A DNA stretch of 64,000 nt from Hirundichthys speculiger (GCA_018398805.1 JAGFBZ010000184.1:420073-484072); one strand, 5' to 3'; shown: positions 25,081-38,749, numbered from the stretch's first letter. Notes: generated from the sequence alone by a model not told the origin. Translations and numbers: made by a program.

Positions 25081-25765
25081 AAACACACAAACAGAGCAGG
25101 GACACGCAGACAGTCAGGTAGCAGTGCTGCATTCTCTGGTCTGGGATTATATACTGGGGCAAGATCACGAGCCCCCTCAGGCTGTGTCCTACTGGATCAG
25201 AGTGGAGATTATGGTACATGATCCATGCATATTAAAAAAAAAAGAAGAAGAAAAAAATAAAAGAAGCTAGTTTGGAGCTAATTTTAGCCTTGTGTGGTAA
25301 ATATTATAATCTCTTTTCAGATCCACTAAACAAAACCAGCATATTCAAAGAAACCAGGTTAAACAGGTGACAACGAGATGCTTTCATAATTCAGTTTTTG
25401 CCGTAAACACAAAGAATTTTCAGTGTCTCTGTGATTGGCAGACTACCTGTAGCTGATTAATACATATATTCACACTGATTCACGTCTGCCACTCTTATAC
25501 TCTGGCCACAGATCTTTCTTTCTGTATTTCTGTGTCTCTTTTTTACTCATGATTACATTTTACCCCATCTTTCTCTTCCTACCGGTCTTTTCTATGGCCT
25601 TCCTATTCATCTGGTCTTAAAATCCCTATAAATTCAATCACAGTAACAACAACAAGATGTTTCATTTGCACCTAATTTCTTTTCTGTTGCGGCCTGAAAT
25701 CTCCAATTCACACCCTTCAGTTTGTTTTTGGAGTTGGTGCCAGAGCTGCAGTGGGTGCATGCATA

Positions 25766-25789
25766 TGTGTGTGTGTGTGTGTGTGTGTG
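25766..25789. repeat. (TG)n microsatellite
   Basis: About twelve uninterrupted TG units. Reading frames across it on the minus strand give runs of His-Thr and are artefacts. Confidence 0.9.
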
Positions 25790-28272
25790 GATACATGTTT
25801 GTGGGCCGTGTGAGCTGTGGCGGGTATAGGTGAAGCAGGTCTGTCCTGGTGGTGAGGAGAGCTATTTGTTTCCTTGGCTAACTGTCTGACTAGCAGGGTG
25901 GGTGTCCTATTTTTGGATGACACACACACGGATACACACAAAACTCTATGCACCTCCGCCATACGTTGTAGGACATAATTTATGATGGCTCTGTAACATA
26001 TGGACTTTTCATCACTCAGTGGCAACAAACTCTCTCAACTCAGCTCAACTTTTCCTCCTTTCTCACTCTTCTCCTGATGTGCTGGCCTCTGCCTTATTAT
26101 GGGGTTTTTTTTTTTACCCTCTCTTTATCCTTTCTTTTATTCTTTCACCTAAAATGTTATTTTAAATTGAGATTTGGCATAAATGCCTTCTACTGGCTTA
26201 AAGGGATGTAGCAGGATGGAAATTAGAGATTTAAAATTGGATTAATTCAAGTGGAAACATTAGAATCCCATCTTCAACATACAGTATCTCGGACCATAAA
26301 ACCCACATTTCTTTTTTTTTTTTAAACCTGTCCTCCCCTGAATTTATTTATGCTTGTCTCTAACATGAGGTTTGGTTTGCTGCTAAGGGCATATTTAAAC
26401 CAGTGTTTTTGTAATTTTATGTTTGATACTCCAAGAATCATACAATGGAATTGAGCCTGTTAAAAGCGGTGTGTGTGTATTTATGTTACTGACTGCAAAT
26501 AAGTTGAACCATGTGTCCGTGTGCATGCGTGGTGACCTCTAACACCTCATTGTCATGCGACGACCATGTCGTCATGGTTATTATAATAAAACACTTGCTA
26601 AGTGCGTAAAAGCTTGGATCATTACAGTTTTATTATCAACCACACACACTCACACTCACACACACACCACATCACAAAATGTGTGTTACGCATGTGAACC
26701 CATCAGGTGCATGCACACACGTTGCAGATGTCCCTGTTTTAGATTTATCATGCAGTTCTCTAGAAATTCTATAAAGAGCAAAGGTGGTGATCACCGTGTT
26801 GACCAGTGTTGATTTTTGCAGAACAAGTCTATTCATCACTCAGCCAGCTGCGATGTTGGAGTCTCACTAAGTGAGGAAGCTGGAGCACGTGCGTGTCCCT
26901 GTATGCGTGTGTTACCACTTGTGCAGTGACAGAAATAGATGTAAATATATCTCGATATAAATTGAAATTCTCACCTTGCTGCCGTGTGCCCCCGTACCCC
27001 TTTCATATTATTTCACCTTTGTTCCCCTAAATCTGTTTTGAGAGCCATCTTTGCACTGTCACATTGAAAGGGGGGGGGGGTTCCAAAATTCACTCAGTGT
27101 AGTTTCAGTTTAGCGATTGCTCGTCACCGGACTTTAAGCTTCTTTTGTTCTGTTATACTTGGAATGGCTTGTGAAATAAAACAAGTTAAATCAATTTTAA
27201 CTTGTTAACAATTGATTTGTCTCATTTTTTGAAACGGTCCTAACATTTTCTAAATCTAAAGTGCATTTACCACAATCCATTAGCAATATATATGAGCAGT
27301 TCTTTTGCTTGTCTGCCGAAAAAGGAAGTAACCCTCCTGTAATATTTAATTTATGTTTCAGTACCTGGTTACTGTTTTACTACAATTGTCAGTAAATGTC
27401 ATTAAATATTTGTTTTCTTATTTTTTTTAAACAACTACCGTAAGCTAAACCTCAGGTTCCTCTAGACACATCTTTGATTTGCTTTAGCTTTTTATTTAAG
27501 CTAAATTGTAGAAAATTTTAGATTTGTTATTCCAGAAGTAGACAGTAAAATTAAAACAATGTAGTACACAGACAGTGGAGCACAGATATGAATTTATTCA
27601 TGTTGTGGATTGTTGGAACTTTGTATTTCTGTTGATTACGACAGTCAAATATTAGGGTTTTTTTTTTTCCCAGAAAGCATATTTTGCATGTTGTTGCTCT
27701 AATATTGAAAGATTGTTAGAATCCATAGCAGATATGACAATTTCTTTAGCAAATGTGATGAGTGCTTGAAAGAATTAAGAATTCAAACACATTATATTTT
27801 GAAGAAAACACAGTGAAGAGGTTTGAACTTACTGCTTTGACAAGACAAAAATAAGAACAAGTCTGACACACGCTCTGATAAGACTTTTCAAACAGCTTCT
27901 TGGAAAAACACTTCCCTGAACACAAAGTTACATAACACAGTTTTTTTTTTTTTTTTACAGTGTAAATATGTAAAAATATGTATATCTCTTTAACGCTCTC
28001 ACACAACATCATCTACATGCTGCGTAGTTGCATCCTAATCTATTCGGTTTTGTACTCAACCAGTATTCTGGCACTCTCTGTGTAACTATTGATGCTACTT
28101 TGTTCTTGTGATGAAGCAAGTGGGCCGTTGTTGGGTCGATGTGTGTCATTGTTATATTGATGTGAGGACAGACCCCTGAGGCCTGCAGCCTTCCACTACC
28201 CTGAAAGCAATAAATCTATGGCCTACTGTTCCCTGTACAGTGTATCTCACAGAGCCTCTCTTTCTCTCCGAT

Positions 28273-28294
28273 ACACACACACACACACACACAC
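28273..28294. repeat. (AC)n microsatellite
   Basis: Eleven uninterrupted AC units. Confidence 0.9.
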
Positions 28295-31200
28295 GGTGTT
28301 ATCTCTCACGCATTTGCATTTTAAACTTTAAATCCTACATGTTTTTGCCTTTTTTTCTGAGTGTGTGCAGTGGTTAAACCCTGCGTTCAGTTTCTATGAA
28401 TCATTTTAATTCCCTTCAGTCAGCCAGTAGAGGCCACTCACAGCATTCAGTACAGACAGAACAAATGCACACACTCACACATAAACGCACACACACGGAC
28501 GACAGCTGTCCGCTGCGCGGCACAGGAAAGGGCGGCAGGTGGAGAGGATGCAAGAACGGGGGGAGAGGGTGAAGAGAAAACAGGAACATGAAAGACATGA
28601 CGAAAAGGAGAAGAGAGCCCTGATGTTGCGTTTTGTTTTTCCCTCTTCGTACCTATCACGTCCTCGCTGCCCACTGTTTCTGACTGAGGTGGATGGAGAA
28701 ATTGGTGAGAAACTGGAACCGACAGTCATCTAGTTTTCCTCTCGAGGAGCGAAAAGTGGAGTTTAGTTTCCTGTTGCAACTGTAATGATACGCAGCGCTG
28801 CTGTTGTTGTGCACAACTCACGTCTGTCGTCTGGTTTTCTTTCATCCGGAAAGAGACAATGCAGATATAAGAAAAGAAGAGGAAGAGAATGAGGAGAAAT
28901 TGAATTAGATTAAATAAGAGATTATTAATCTTTTTGAAAATATGAGATACATCTGACTGCATGTTGAGGAATACCAAAATACATTCCTCAGCTCCCCCAA
29001 GTCTGTCTGTTTTATCAAAGTTTCAGTGACATCTATATTTATTTTCCATTCTCTTTACGTCACAAACTCAAAATTCCAGGAACTAGTCTCTTAAACTTTA
29101 AAAACATTTTGTTCTGAATATTGTGTCATTTTATCTTGTGAGCACATTATGTAGAGGTCAACGTTTCGGGCTCGTCTGTGGCTGTTGCTGATTATTAAAA
29201 AAGTGCCCAGTCATTCATCGGCCAGCTCATTAATTGGTATTTTCACTCAGTTCTCTGTTTCTATCCAAGTAAAGAATCTGAAAATATGGACGGTCGTGTA
29301 AACTTCAGACGAGGGGAACCTGAGACCTGCGAATTTAACCGTACATACACGGCATTTACAGAAGATCACTGTCATTTTTTCTTCTTCATAGCTTGGCAGC
29401 AGCTTCGCTCTCAGTATGTTGAAACCAACACAGGCAGTAGATGAGGATCTGAGATAAGTGTGTGTGCGTGCGTGTGCGTGACAGAGAGAGAGAGAGAGGG
29501 AGGGAAAGAGAGTGAGAGTGAGTGTAATCTGGGGATTTAATGGGGAAGTGGCCGCAGAGGATAGTTAATGAAATCATCTTAATCCTACACGTTGCTCACT
29601 TTTCTCCAAGAGACCCTCTCTTTTTTTCTTTCTCTTGGTCTTTCCCGGTTATCTCCCCCTCTCTTCTGCATTCACTAATTATTTCATCTTCTACATGGAA
29701 AGGCGACACCAAATCAATACGTCTCCTCTGTGGAAGTTGAAGGAAGGAAAGAAGGAGGAAGCGGAGGAAGTAGAAGACGAGGAGGAGGAGGGAAAGGTCC
29801 CTAAACTGTTATCATTATTATCGTTATTATTTTATTTCATCATTGTTTCGATAATTTTAGTAAGAAAGAAGACTTGCTGCATTTAATTTACTGGGAAAAG
29901 ATATATATTTACAGAACACAGAAAAACTGGACCTGGAACAAAATCAAAATTAATGAATTTTCATGTTCAACACTTTTTAATGAAAATGAGACTATATTTT
30001 TGATTTATTTAAATTTTTTTTGTCTTTTTTTTTTTTTTTTTTGAAAACCAGTGTCTCTTGCTGTGGTGACTGCTCAGGAAGCCTGGCTCAGATCAAACCT
30101 GATGGATTATTACTTATTTAGTAATTAGACACTTCTCCACAGGAGGAATCAGAAGTTATTCCAAGAGGTTTATTACACGGCCAGGCTTTTTTTTTCGGTT
30201 TATTATGGCAGCAAGTTGACGCGATGCAGCTCTAATAAACATTTTAGTCCTAAAACGCATTCAAGAACAAAGCAGCCTGATGCTGAAGACGTGTAACAAC
30301 AGAAATACGCTGAAGTGAAAAGTGCAAAGGCGTGCCTTCAACTGTAAACTGACCTTGAGGAGGCAGAAAGGAGAGAGAAGTTTTGGAGGATTACAGCTTC
30401 GATATTCTTGTTGTTATATTTGTGTTGAGGTGGGGGAGTGAGTGGAAATGCCTCGCTGTGACTAATGTGATGTTTGTCGAATCCAAACTTTCTGCCGCTG
30501 CCCCCCCACCTGCTCACAGCTTTAACATAGACGAAGGCCTTCTCTCTTTTCAGTCGTTGTTTTTTTATTTACTCTTTGTTTTCAATTGTTTGTTTAGTTT
30601 GGCCATTTTCTCCTGACTGGCCCACCTGCAGATAAACAGGCAATTGTATTCTTGAGATCGGACCGTGTGTGTCTGTGCGTGTGTGTGTGTTCCCGTGTCT
30701 CCGGTTCATCGTTGCTCGCGGTTGTGATATTATATCAGTTTTTTTTTCTTTTTTTGGGTGTGTGTATATATATATATGTGCCCGTGGAGGTCCTATCTGT
30801 GCTCAGATAAGACTGTAAACCAGATTAATCTGGCGTGGAAGAGCTTGTCAGCAGGACCACTGTGCATGCATGTTTGTGCGTTTGGGAGTACGCTTGTGTG
30901 CGAAGGCCGATCCTCCTCTCAACCAGCCCATCAGGTAAGCCAGCGGTTCTTATATTGTCTGCGTTTGCGTGTGTGTGTGTGGATGTGTGTGTGAAGGAAA
31001 TCTACAGAGAATGTTATATAAGTGAATGAGCGTGTAGGGTCCAGCGCGAGATAATGTGATCATGACTCCATGTAACACAGCATGACAACAGCTTGTGTAT
31101 TTGAGTGTGTGTCCCGTTTGTGTGTGTGTGAAACACAGCTCAGCAGCAGTGTCTCTCTATACGACTGTGGAGAGAATGGATTACTCTGTTCTCCGACTCA

Positions 31201-31779
31201 AAACACACACACACACCCAGTTCTCATCTTCGGACTGACTTCTCATACACACCTACATGTGCTTCACATGAGTGTTAACTCAGACTCATGCAGACATGTG
31301 GATATACAACTCTCTTTCTTTGTTTTGTTTTTTAAATCATGTTTTTATAAAGTATCACATTAACAGTTTTAAATCCAGGATGGACAGTGGGCTCTCACTC
31401 TAACAACATTATCCAGTTGCTCTTGCATGTGGTCTTATGAGTGGAATAGTAATGGAATTATGTGTGGAAAGAGGTTAAAAAAAAAGATAGAAGAGGTCTT
31501 GCTTCCTCATTTTCACATGTAATTTTCCAGACTTTAACTTTAACATGCAGTGTATCCTGCACGGCAACAATAAGTTTTCACAGAAAAAGTTTTTTTTTTT
31601 TTTTTTTTTTTAAAGAGAAATAGTTTTACTGTTTGTGATGTAAAAAGGAAAAGTTTCAGGAGGAGTTGTTTAACTGCAGAGTGAAGTCTTTGTATTGGTT
31701 TTGTTCCCTCTCCTCAGTCATCAAGGACATGGCTGGATATACATTAAACTCAGGTCTTTCAAAACCTGTTGAAAGACTA

Positions 31780-31915
31780 ACTGAATCAGAATCAGAATCA
31801 GAATCAACTTTATTGCCAGGTACGATTTTACTCATATGAGGAATTTGTTGTGGCGATGATGGTGCATGCGATAAAAATACAAAAAATACAAACAATGTAA
31901 ACTAAAAAATTGCGA
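31780..31915 (-). repeat. LINE/SINE 3'-end fragment, reverse
   Basis: Starts with tandem AATCAG units (about 31784-31803) followed by CAACTTTATTGCCAGGTACG and 'AGGAATTTGTTGTGG'. This arrangement is the reverse complement of a retroposon 3' end with hexamer tail, widely seen in teleost genomes. Only the 3' end is present. The parent family is not assigned. Confidence 0.55.
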
Positions 31916-32689
31916 TAAAAATACATATATACACAAGACTTTTTTTTTCCTGTAAGCTTGATCGATTCAAAGTAAAATTGGCATTAAAAAAAAAAAAAAA
32001 AACATCTGCAACCTCATGGCTTACAATGCTTGGAAAACTCAGTCCCAACATGCTCCAGTGTCTCCGTTGATGTTACACCAGTTTGTCTACAGACTGAACC
32101 AGCAGGAGTCAGTCATTATATCCTGTATTCCTCAACAATATACATGTATATTCCACTGTTGTCAACCCTCCAAAGGAACTGCAACAAGTACTCCAAATTT
32201 AATCATAAAATAAGCGATTTGTCTGTGCATTTTATTTATTCTGAACTAAAGCAAGCATCAGCTTGTTTACCCTTTCTATCGTGTTCGGGTCAAATCTGAC
32301 CGATTTCCTACTTTCATCAGTCATAAATATTGTGTTTTACATTTGATTGTCTCAGGGCCTTATGATAGCCTCCACACTAGGCATTTGAACATCTATAATT
32401 GCTGATCACCACTTTCATTGAATTTTGAGTAGTTTATTCAACTTTGTAACACCTGTGGTGTTCCCAGTCAAAAATGACCGCCAGAGGAAATTAATGGGTG
32501 ACCCTAGATTGTGTTCATCCATCAGAGAGTACACAACCACAAATACACCACCATACACACACACACACACATACCACCCCACATGAACCCTTTCAGACTG
32601 AACAAACAGGTGTCTCCTCTTCCCACCTCATTCCCGTGCTTATGTGCCCATCCCCCCAAATGAACTACAGCTTCCAAACTAAGTAAAAG

Positions 32690-32900
32690 TAAGTAAGTAA
32701 AAATGTATTTATAGAGCACCCTTCACAGTGAGAATACACAGAGTGCTTTACAGAACAATATAACAATCAGCACTCAACAAGATTTAAAAGATTAAAAAAA
32801 AAAACAGAGCTCGTGTGGATACCCTTCAGGCCAGGTCTGGAAAAGCCTGCCTGTAGAAATGTGTTTTTAGTTTGTTTTTAAAACATGCTAAAGTTTAACT
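32690..32900 (-). repeat. Retroposon 3'-end fragment inside the piggyBac-like element
   Basis: Begins with AAGT tandem units (32682-32700), then 'TGTATTTATAGAGCACCCTT' and 'GAGTGCTTTACA', the reverse complement of a TTTATAxAGC-type LINE/SINE 3' end. The right border is approximate. Its place between the piggyBac-like end and the transposase remnant shows a nested insertion. Confidence 0.5.
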
Positions 32901-33078
32901 AAAACTAAATGTTTAACACTTGTTCCACATTTCAAAGTAAACAATTAGGTGTTAGTTATGGGAACATTGTGTTTCAAGAGAAGACTCTTTCTGACAGAGC
33001 TTGGGAAAGTTTTAGTGACTCCTCTGATTCAACGGCGCCAGCACCTTCCCCGTGCACCAGCCTCTGCCAGTCTGGTGA

Positions 33079-33258
33079 GGAGTCTGCAGCCCCAGCCACT
33101 GCCCTGCTGCTCTGCCCCCAAAACAGGGGCAGAAACAGAAGAGATGTGACCTCTGTGCCCCTAGAGACAATAAAACAAGTCTCATATGTTTCATATGTGA
33201 TGCCTACATTTGCAAGGCACACTACAATCTGACTGCAAAATGCCATTCCTGTGTGTGA
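33079..33258 (+). pseudogene. piggyBac transposase C-terminal cysteine-rich finger
   Basis: A frame open from just after a TGA (33076-33078) to the stop at 33256-33258. It encodes 'KRCDLCAPRDNKTSLICFIC' at 33139-33198, continuing 'DAYICKAHYNLTAKCHSCV' to the stop. The CxxC...CxxC...CxxH...CxxC pattern and its position at the extreme C-terminus are those of the piggyBac-family zinc-binding domain that contacts the transposon ends. All eight metal-ligand positions appear intact although the rest of the gene is gone. The upstream in-frame stop and lack of the DDD core make it a pseudogene. Confidence 0.75.
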
Positions 33259-33479
33259 AGACAAATGCCCTCCACCTGTATTTTTTGTATATTCACTGCA
33301 GTTATTAATGTAAACCACTAGTTTGAGACATTGATTACAGCTTAAAAGGGAGTTAAATAAAATTAGGTGATGATCAGTGGTTTTTCTGTTAATGTAGGAG
33401 CAGTTAAAACAAGCCGGTCAAATTTGACCGGGAACACTAAAGTAAGGGGGGAGAAACGAACACGACACAAAGGTGTGTT

Positions 33480-36400
33480 TGGAGAGCTTTTGTTGTTACT
33501 TATAAGTTACCAATTATTATTAGGAAATGTAAATTTTTTTTGTTTTTTTTAAAGGAAACACAACAGAAACAAATAATTGTTGAGGTTAAAAGTTCTGCCA
33601 TGAAATGCAAGTTTTGTCTTAAAAGCGAGCACGCTAGTTTGGGGGGGTGGGGATGTCTGCTCTTTCAAGTATCAACCCTAACCTTTGATTGCCAAAGCAG
33701 AACCCAAAATAGTTTTAAACCAACTAGCAGCTGAAGATTGATTTTGTCATTCAGTAATAAAATATTTATTTCTACACTTATGTGGGGTGTCTTAAAGCGT
33801 TGCATTTTTGTCCTGTAATCTTTAGTGCACTAAAGTGCAAAATAATGTCACGTGGGTCTTAAAAATGTCTGGTATCTCATCCTGCCTTTGCAGCAATGAC
33901 TCTCAGTGGTCAGACTGGTGTGGCTTCAGAATTTAGAAATTTGGTTATGACCACTTTACTGTGGACCAGGTGAGTCTTTCGGCATTCCCCCTGCTATCCC
34001 ATAAAGCTCTGTATACATTTACATGTCATCAGAGATGGTGGAGAACGCTTGCAGTGCAGCTCGAGCCTGTTGTTCAAGGACACTGGTGGTGAAAAGTTTA
34101 AAAGTTACAGCAGCATCCTCCAGCTGCCAGCTCACAACCAGAAAACACGTCTGGCTGTAGCGGGGATCAACCCAACAACCTTTAGGTTATTAGTCAGCCT
34201 CTGTATCCAGGCCAGACCTGGGAGAGGTGGCGGGTCGGTGTGTATGTGAGATGGAAGCCAAACGTATGTGTGTGTTCTTTTAGTGGGTGGGGGTGTTGCT
34301 TCCCCAGTGTAAGGAGCACACTGTATCTTCCCCGACTACTCTCTGACAGGCCTACATATATCACCACCCCCAACACCTCTGTTTCTCTCTCCTCTCCCTC
34401 TTCATCATCCTTATTCCCTCTCTCCCTCCCTCCATCCATCCACCTCTCCTCCCACCCTCCCTCCCACCTGCTCCCATCTCTCAAGAGTACCGGTGTCTCG
34501 CATCGTTCTCTCTTTTTTCTCACTTTCACCTGCTTGTAGGCCTCCACCAACCACACACACAAACACTCACACACCTCGCCAGGTCTCCCTGAGTATCATT
34601 TACATCGATGATGCCTCATCATTACCCCTGCTCTACTTTATCTATCATACCGTGGCTCCGGAGCCGATCCCTTCAGCGGAGGCTTCGTTAGCACAGTCCG
34701 CTGCAGTAGATCCCGACTGTTAAAGCATGGCCTGGAAAACTACTGTTGTTGCTGCTAAGTTGTTTTATTTTCTACATGTTTTATTGTTTTATTCCATTAC
34801 AACCCAACTGTTAGTAGATCTTGTTACAGTTTAGTTCAGTATTTGGTTGATGTTAGGGAAAAGAAGCCATATCAGAACCCATAGATGCTTTTGGGTGATT
34901 ACCGTCTGTTTCCTTTTTTCTTTTGAAAAGTTATTTTTCATGTGCACCGTGTTCTGATTCACCTCTTTTTTTTCTAGTTCTCATGAACATAAACACAAGC
35001 AGCGCAACAGGAGTCCCATGATCCCAGCTAACTTTATACACTCTGTGAGCAACTCACTTGTCCTGACAATCCACTGTCATGGGTTATTTCCATACACCTG
35101 TTAAATAGCTCACTGTGCACCTTTTTTTTTAAAGACAGCACTGGCTGCTGATTTTATTTCATTTGTCTTCCCCTCAAAGTCCAGCTCACTCAAAGACAGA
35201 CACATTCTCTCATTTTTCTGCTGCAACAACCACTTCATTCTCACAGTTTTTCCACCAGCTAGAGCTGTGATTGTGATTTTTTTCATAGAAAAAAAAAATC
35301 TGATCCTTCATTTCCTCAGCGTGGTCACTCATTAGGTCTATGTTCATGTTCAAGCATGTTAAAACAACATGTTAACAATGACATTGTGCTGCCTGTGTCT
35401 CCAGATGTACCGAATGACAGAACAGCGTGTGTATTTTTCTGTACAATACTTTGAAGACATAGTTCTAAAAATCTCCACTCTGGATGGAGTTTTTCCAAAT
35501 CATCATTAGCCAAGAACGTTTGCATGTGAATGCATGCAGAAATCCAAAGAAGAAAGTTTATTTACAAAAATACCTGTTGTGTTGAGAAGGCCTTAATCTC
35601 TGTGTGTTCTTCCCTCATTCCTCATTAGGTCGCCTTCAACTGTTCCTCTGATCTGTGCTTGTTCACTCATCCTGTGTTTATCTCAGTGACTCATCCTGAT
35701 TCACTCTGTTTGTTGAGTCTTGTATGTTTCTATCTTATTCACTCAGTTTTTCAGTTTCTGTGCATGTTGGACTTTTGTTCATCAGCTTCTATTAAAGCTC
35801 TCTTTTATGGCATATTCTTTTTTTTTTTTGTCTTGTCAGCATTTATATCCTCTCCTTAAATCCCTGTGACAGTAGCAACATGTGGCAATCGAAACCTTTC
35901 TAACATTTGGGTTTGAACCTTGGCTGCACCATTACACATATTCCTAATGCACCACTTACTTTTAAGAGGCTTTAAAGAGCTTGAGTTGGCAACATTTCCT
36001 CTGTTATGAATAAATCCTTTAGATTAGTTTATAATGAATGAATTTAAGACTTTGATGAGAAAGTAATGCAGCACTGCCAATGTATACTTGGACTGAATCC
36101 TGTAAGTATATATTCCATATAGTGACAGGTTTACAGTATGTGGAGCATTTAACAGGGTTAGTAATGAAATATACAGTACGCTGGCAAAAAGAGAAATGTA
36201 ATCACATAACAGTATATAAAATGTAAACTATCTGCAGTTCATGTTTGAGTGTAAAACCCGTTTTATGTGTGGTTTAGTGCTCAGAGTTCATACGTTCTTT
36301 AGGTGTAAGTACAGAGAGCTGAGAGGATAGATACCATGTGTGTGTGTGCATTAACATACGAGCAGAATTGACTGTGGTAAAAGTGATATGAAATTGGTAC

Positions 36401-38745
36401 AATTTAAATGTATTACAGCCTGAGATGTCAGGCAGAGACAATATTTTCCCTTCATCACTTAACTGAACAGGAGCCTTGGATGGAGTCCATCACACAAACA
36501 GACGACTTACAGTCAAATCATATCAGCTTCCAGGAGACTTTATATAAAATTCTCCAAGCAAAGAAAAAAAAAAAATCCCATCTCTGGTCTGCCAGGGACC
36601 GATACACAAATGTGGGAAGACTTGTCATACCGAGAGCAATATAAATAACTCCAACCTCTCACTGACACATATTGACATACAAATTTCTTCTGGTGAAATT
36701 AGTAACATTATCTTGACCTTGGTTTATTGATTTTTACATCTTCTGCGCTTGGCAGAATGTAAAATCTGAAGAAGAATGGTTCCTCAAGCCTGCAGTGCTC
36801 GAAAGATAAGTGGACTGAGGACAAGCTGTAGCAGCCAGCGGCGTTCAGGATGTCCTGCTAAACCGAACCTTCTGTGTTCAGCTGTCTGTATTCCAGCAAA
36901 GACCCGTGTTTTGAGGAGGATACCCAGTGAACAGGCTTCCTCCTGTTTCCAGTTACCAGGTGTCCACAACCCAACTATCATTATTCTCATCTTACACTGG
37001 ATTTTGCTTTTTTTTTATGTTTTCTATTTTTCATAAAGACTCCATGGAATTATAGTGATATCAAACTAAAATGAATTAAATGTAAAAAAAAAACATCAGG
37101 TTACTGGAATGAACCGGTCTTTGGAACAAACAGCAACTTACATTAGAGGCATCACAATCAAAGTAAAAGGTTTCTCTACAATTATGCACTGCACTGGAAA
37201 AGTTTTCATTTTTAACCAAACACTCTCAACGTCCATATTTTCTCTCAATTTCTTTCTTTTTTTGTCATTATATATGCTTTCGCCATAAGATATATCAGGC
37301 AAGGGAGCATGGATGAAGTGAGCAGAGCTCTCAGGGTTAAGCCCCTCACTGTTGCTTTGCAGCGCTAAACCAAAGGAATCACACATGCAAGTGCAGTAGA
37401 GGAGGACTTAATAATATGAAAGAAAATTGATTTTCTGGAACGAGATTTCTCCTTTGATAAGGTATTAGCTGGGGGTGGAAAATGTTGTGAATCTTCATTA
37501 AGAGCCTCTGATATGCACTGGGATAATCGTAGACAGACGAGTACGAATGAAAAATGATCACAAAGGGGAAAAAAGGAGAGAGTATTACATTAGAGACAGA
37601 GAGAGAGAAAGAAGGAAAGATGCCATGAGTGAGAGAAAGAGCACAGAAAGGATCTCGTATGCACGCACTTGAATCAGGGACTTAAGCAGGAGGAGGCTTC
37701 CCTTAATAAGAGTAAAAATTGATTTCTTTCCACTTCCATAAGAAGAGATCTAAAGATGATGAAGGTGAGGATTGAGCTGTAGTTCATTATGGAAAATTAG
37801 ACTAAGTTCATGCTACAGGTATAGTCCTACTATATCTACCCTGGCTTTATCCAGCACTTCTTCACACATTGAACAAATAGCGGGAGAAGTTAAGCGGAGG
37901 GAGCAAGCAAAAGAAAGAGCAATCTGGAAAAGAAGGGGGGGATCAGATGTACTGTATAACTGAGTAAATATCAGGTAATGACAAAGGAAGGCAGAAAAAC
38001 CGTTAGGCAACCAGAAGACAGAGATTGCAGGAATGAGAGGAGGAAGACAAATGGTCAGTAAAAGTGGAGATGTGAGGAAAAGTGAGAGAGATGAAGGCGG
38101 GAGAAGAGAACAGTTTGCCAACAAGCTCTCTCCCGCAGCAGTGAGTATTAGGCAGAGCTGAGGTGAGGATGAGGATAGAGTTAGAGAGGATAACAGGCAG
38201 ATGGACTGACTGTGGAGAATAGAATTGAATACAGCCTAACCTCGGCTAATACCACCGACGGAAATTTATGACAGACCAGCAGAAAACTATAGATCAACTG
38301 CAGTAAGGGATTCTTTTGTTGAATCTGAAAAATTGCACCCACAAGACTAAACACAGAGCTGGATTGACAGGACAGGAAGTAATAGTTTCATGACAAAAGT
38401 GAAGTTTTTTTTTTTTTTTTTTTTTTAATCTCAAAACACCAAAAACATGAATGCACAAATCAAGAAAATGAAACAAATAACCCTAATTACAAATAAATGA
38501 GGTGACTCTTTGGAGAGACTTCAGGCAGACACCTTGAGCTGCATTTTAAAGTCACTCTCATCCTTCTACATGGTTTATTCCAATTACTCCATCTCGCTTA
38601 TAGGTCTATTTAAGGAGGAAGAGGTACTCACCTCTCGCATGGCCTCTGAAAAACCCTCACCCAGGTGTATTTGTAACCTTCTATTTGGTCTGATGCACCC
38701 CTAAAGTAAGCCACTCATTATTGCTTCCTATGAAGTCAAGACAAT
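33480..38745. other. Non-coding stretch, one SINE, no gene seen
   Basis: Apart from a reverse SINE (34040-34215), nothing is recognised. There is a pyrimidine-rich tract at 34380-34500, a T-run at 35818-35830, a GA-rich region at 37560-38200 and a T-run at 38406-38427. Frames of 60-126 codons in the CT/GA-rich parts are low-complexity chance frames. A 36776-36975 section has balanced composition and an 86-codon frame, but no domain that I can name. Confidence 0.5.
34040..34215 (-). repeat. tRNA-derived SINE, reverse orientation
   Basis: On the minus strand: 'GGCTGACTAATAACCTAAAG' followed by 'GGTTGATCCCCGC' (B box), then 'TGTCCTTGAACAACAGG' (the teleost 'GTCCTTGGGCAAGAC'-type block). This is the tRNA head and body order of a widespread fish SINE. 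It differs from the SINE family at 5962, 51345 and 54968. Confidence 0.6.
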
Positions 38746-38749
38746 ATAT

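Larger units (their letters stand above)
23051..31779. other. Long non-coding stretch, no gene seen
   Basis: No recognisable gene or large mobile element. It holds homopolymers (A-run about 23244-23272, G-run 27070-27080, T-runs at 27941-27956, 30026-30042, 31590-31610), several TG/CA tracts and a purine-rich patch at 29485-29520. The 29160-29600 and 30620-30940 blocks are non-repetitive, and the latter ends in a good splice-donor-like CAG/GTAAGC (near 30933). No coding potential ties these to a gene. Confidence 0.5.
32270..33473 (+). mobile_element. Internally deleted piggyBac-like transposon
   Basis: The left end reads CCCTTTCTATCGTGTTCGGG. The reverse complement of the right end reads CCTTTGTGTCGTGTTCG, giving inverted repeats of about 17-19 bp starting with the CCCTTT typical of piggyBac-like elements. 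Inside each end lie palindromic blocks built on GTCAAATTTGACC (near 32286, 32465 and 33417). A transposase C-terminal cysteine-rich domain survives at 33079-33258. The catalytic core is missing. Flanks are TTTA on the left and no clear match on the right, so the canonical TTAA duplication is not preserved. It carries another retroposon fragment at about 32690-32900. Confidence 0.7.

Noticed and set aside
25717..26028. 103-codon minus-strand frame
   Set aside because: Contains a Thr-His run from the TG microsatellite and no domain.
30900..30945. Possible non-coding first exon ending in CAG/GTAAGC
   Set aside because: A single good donor is expected by chance in this length; no partner exon or coding frame.
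34194..34574. 126-codon minus-strand frame
   Set aside because: Lies over a pyrimidine-rich tract (Glu/Arg/Gly-rich translation); overlaps a plus-strand frame of similar length and a SINE.
36776..37036. 86-codon frame and its antisense counterpart
   Set aside because: Balanced composition, but no domain and both strands open; could be an old repeat.
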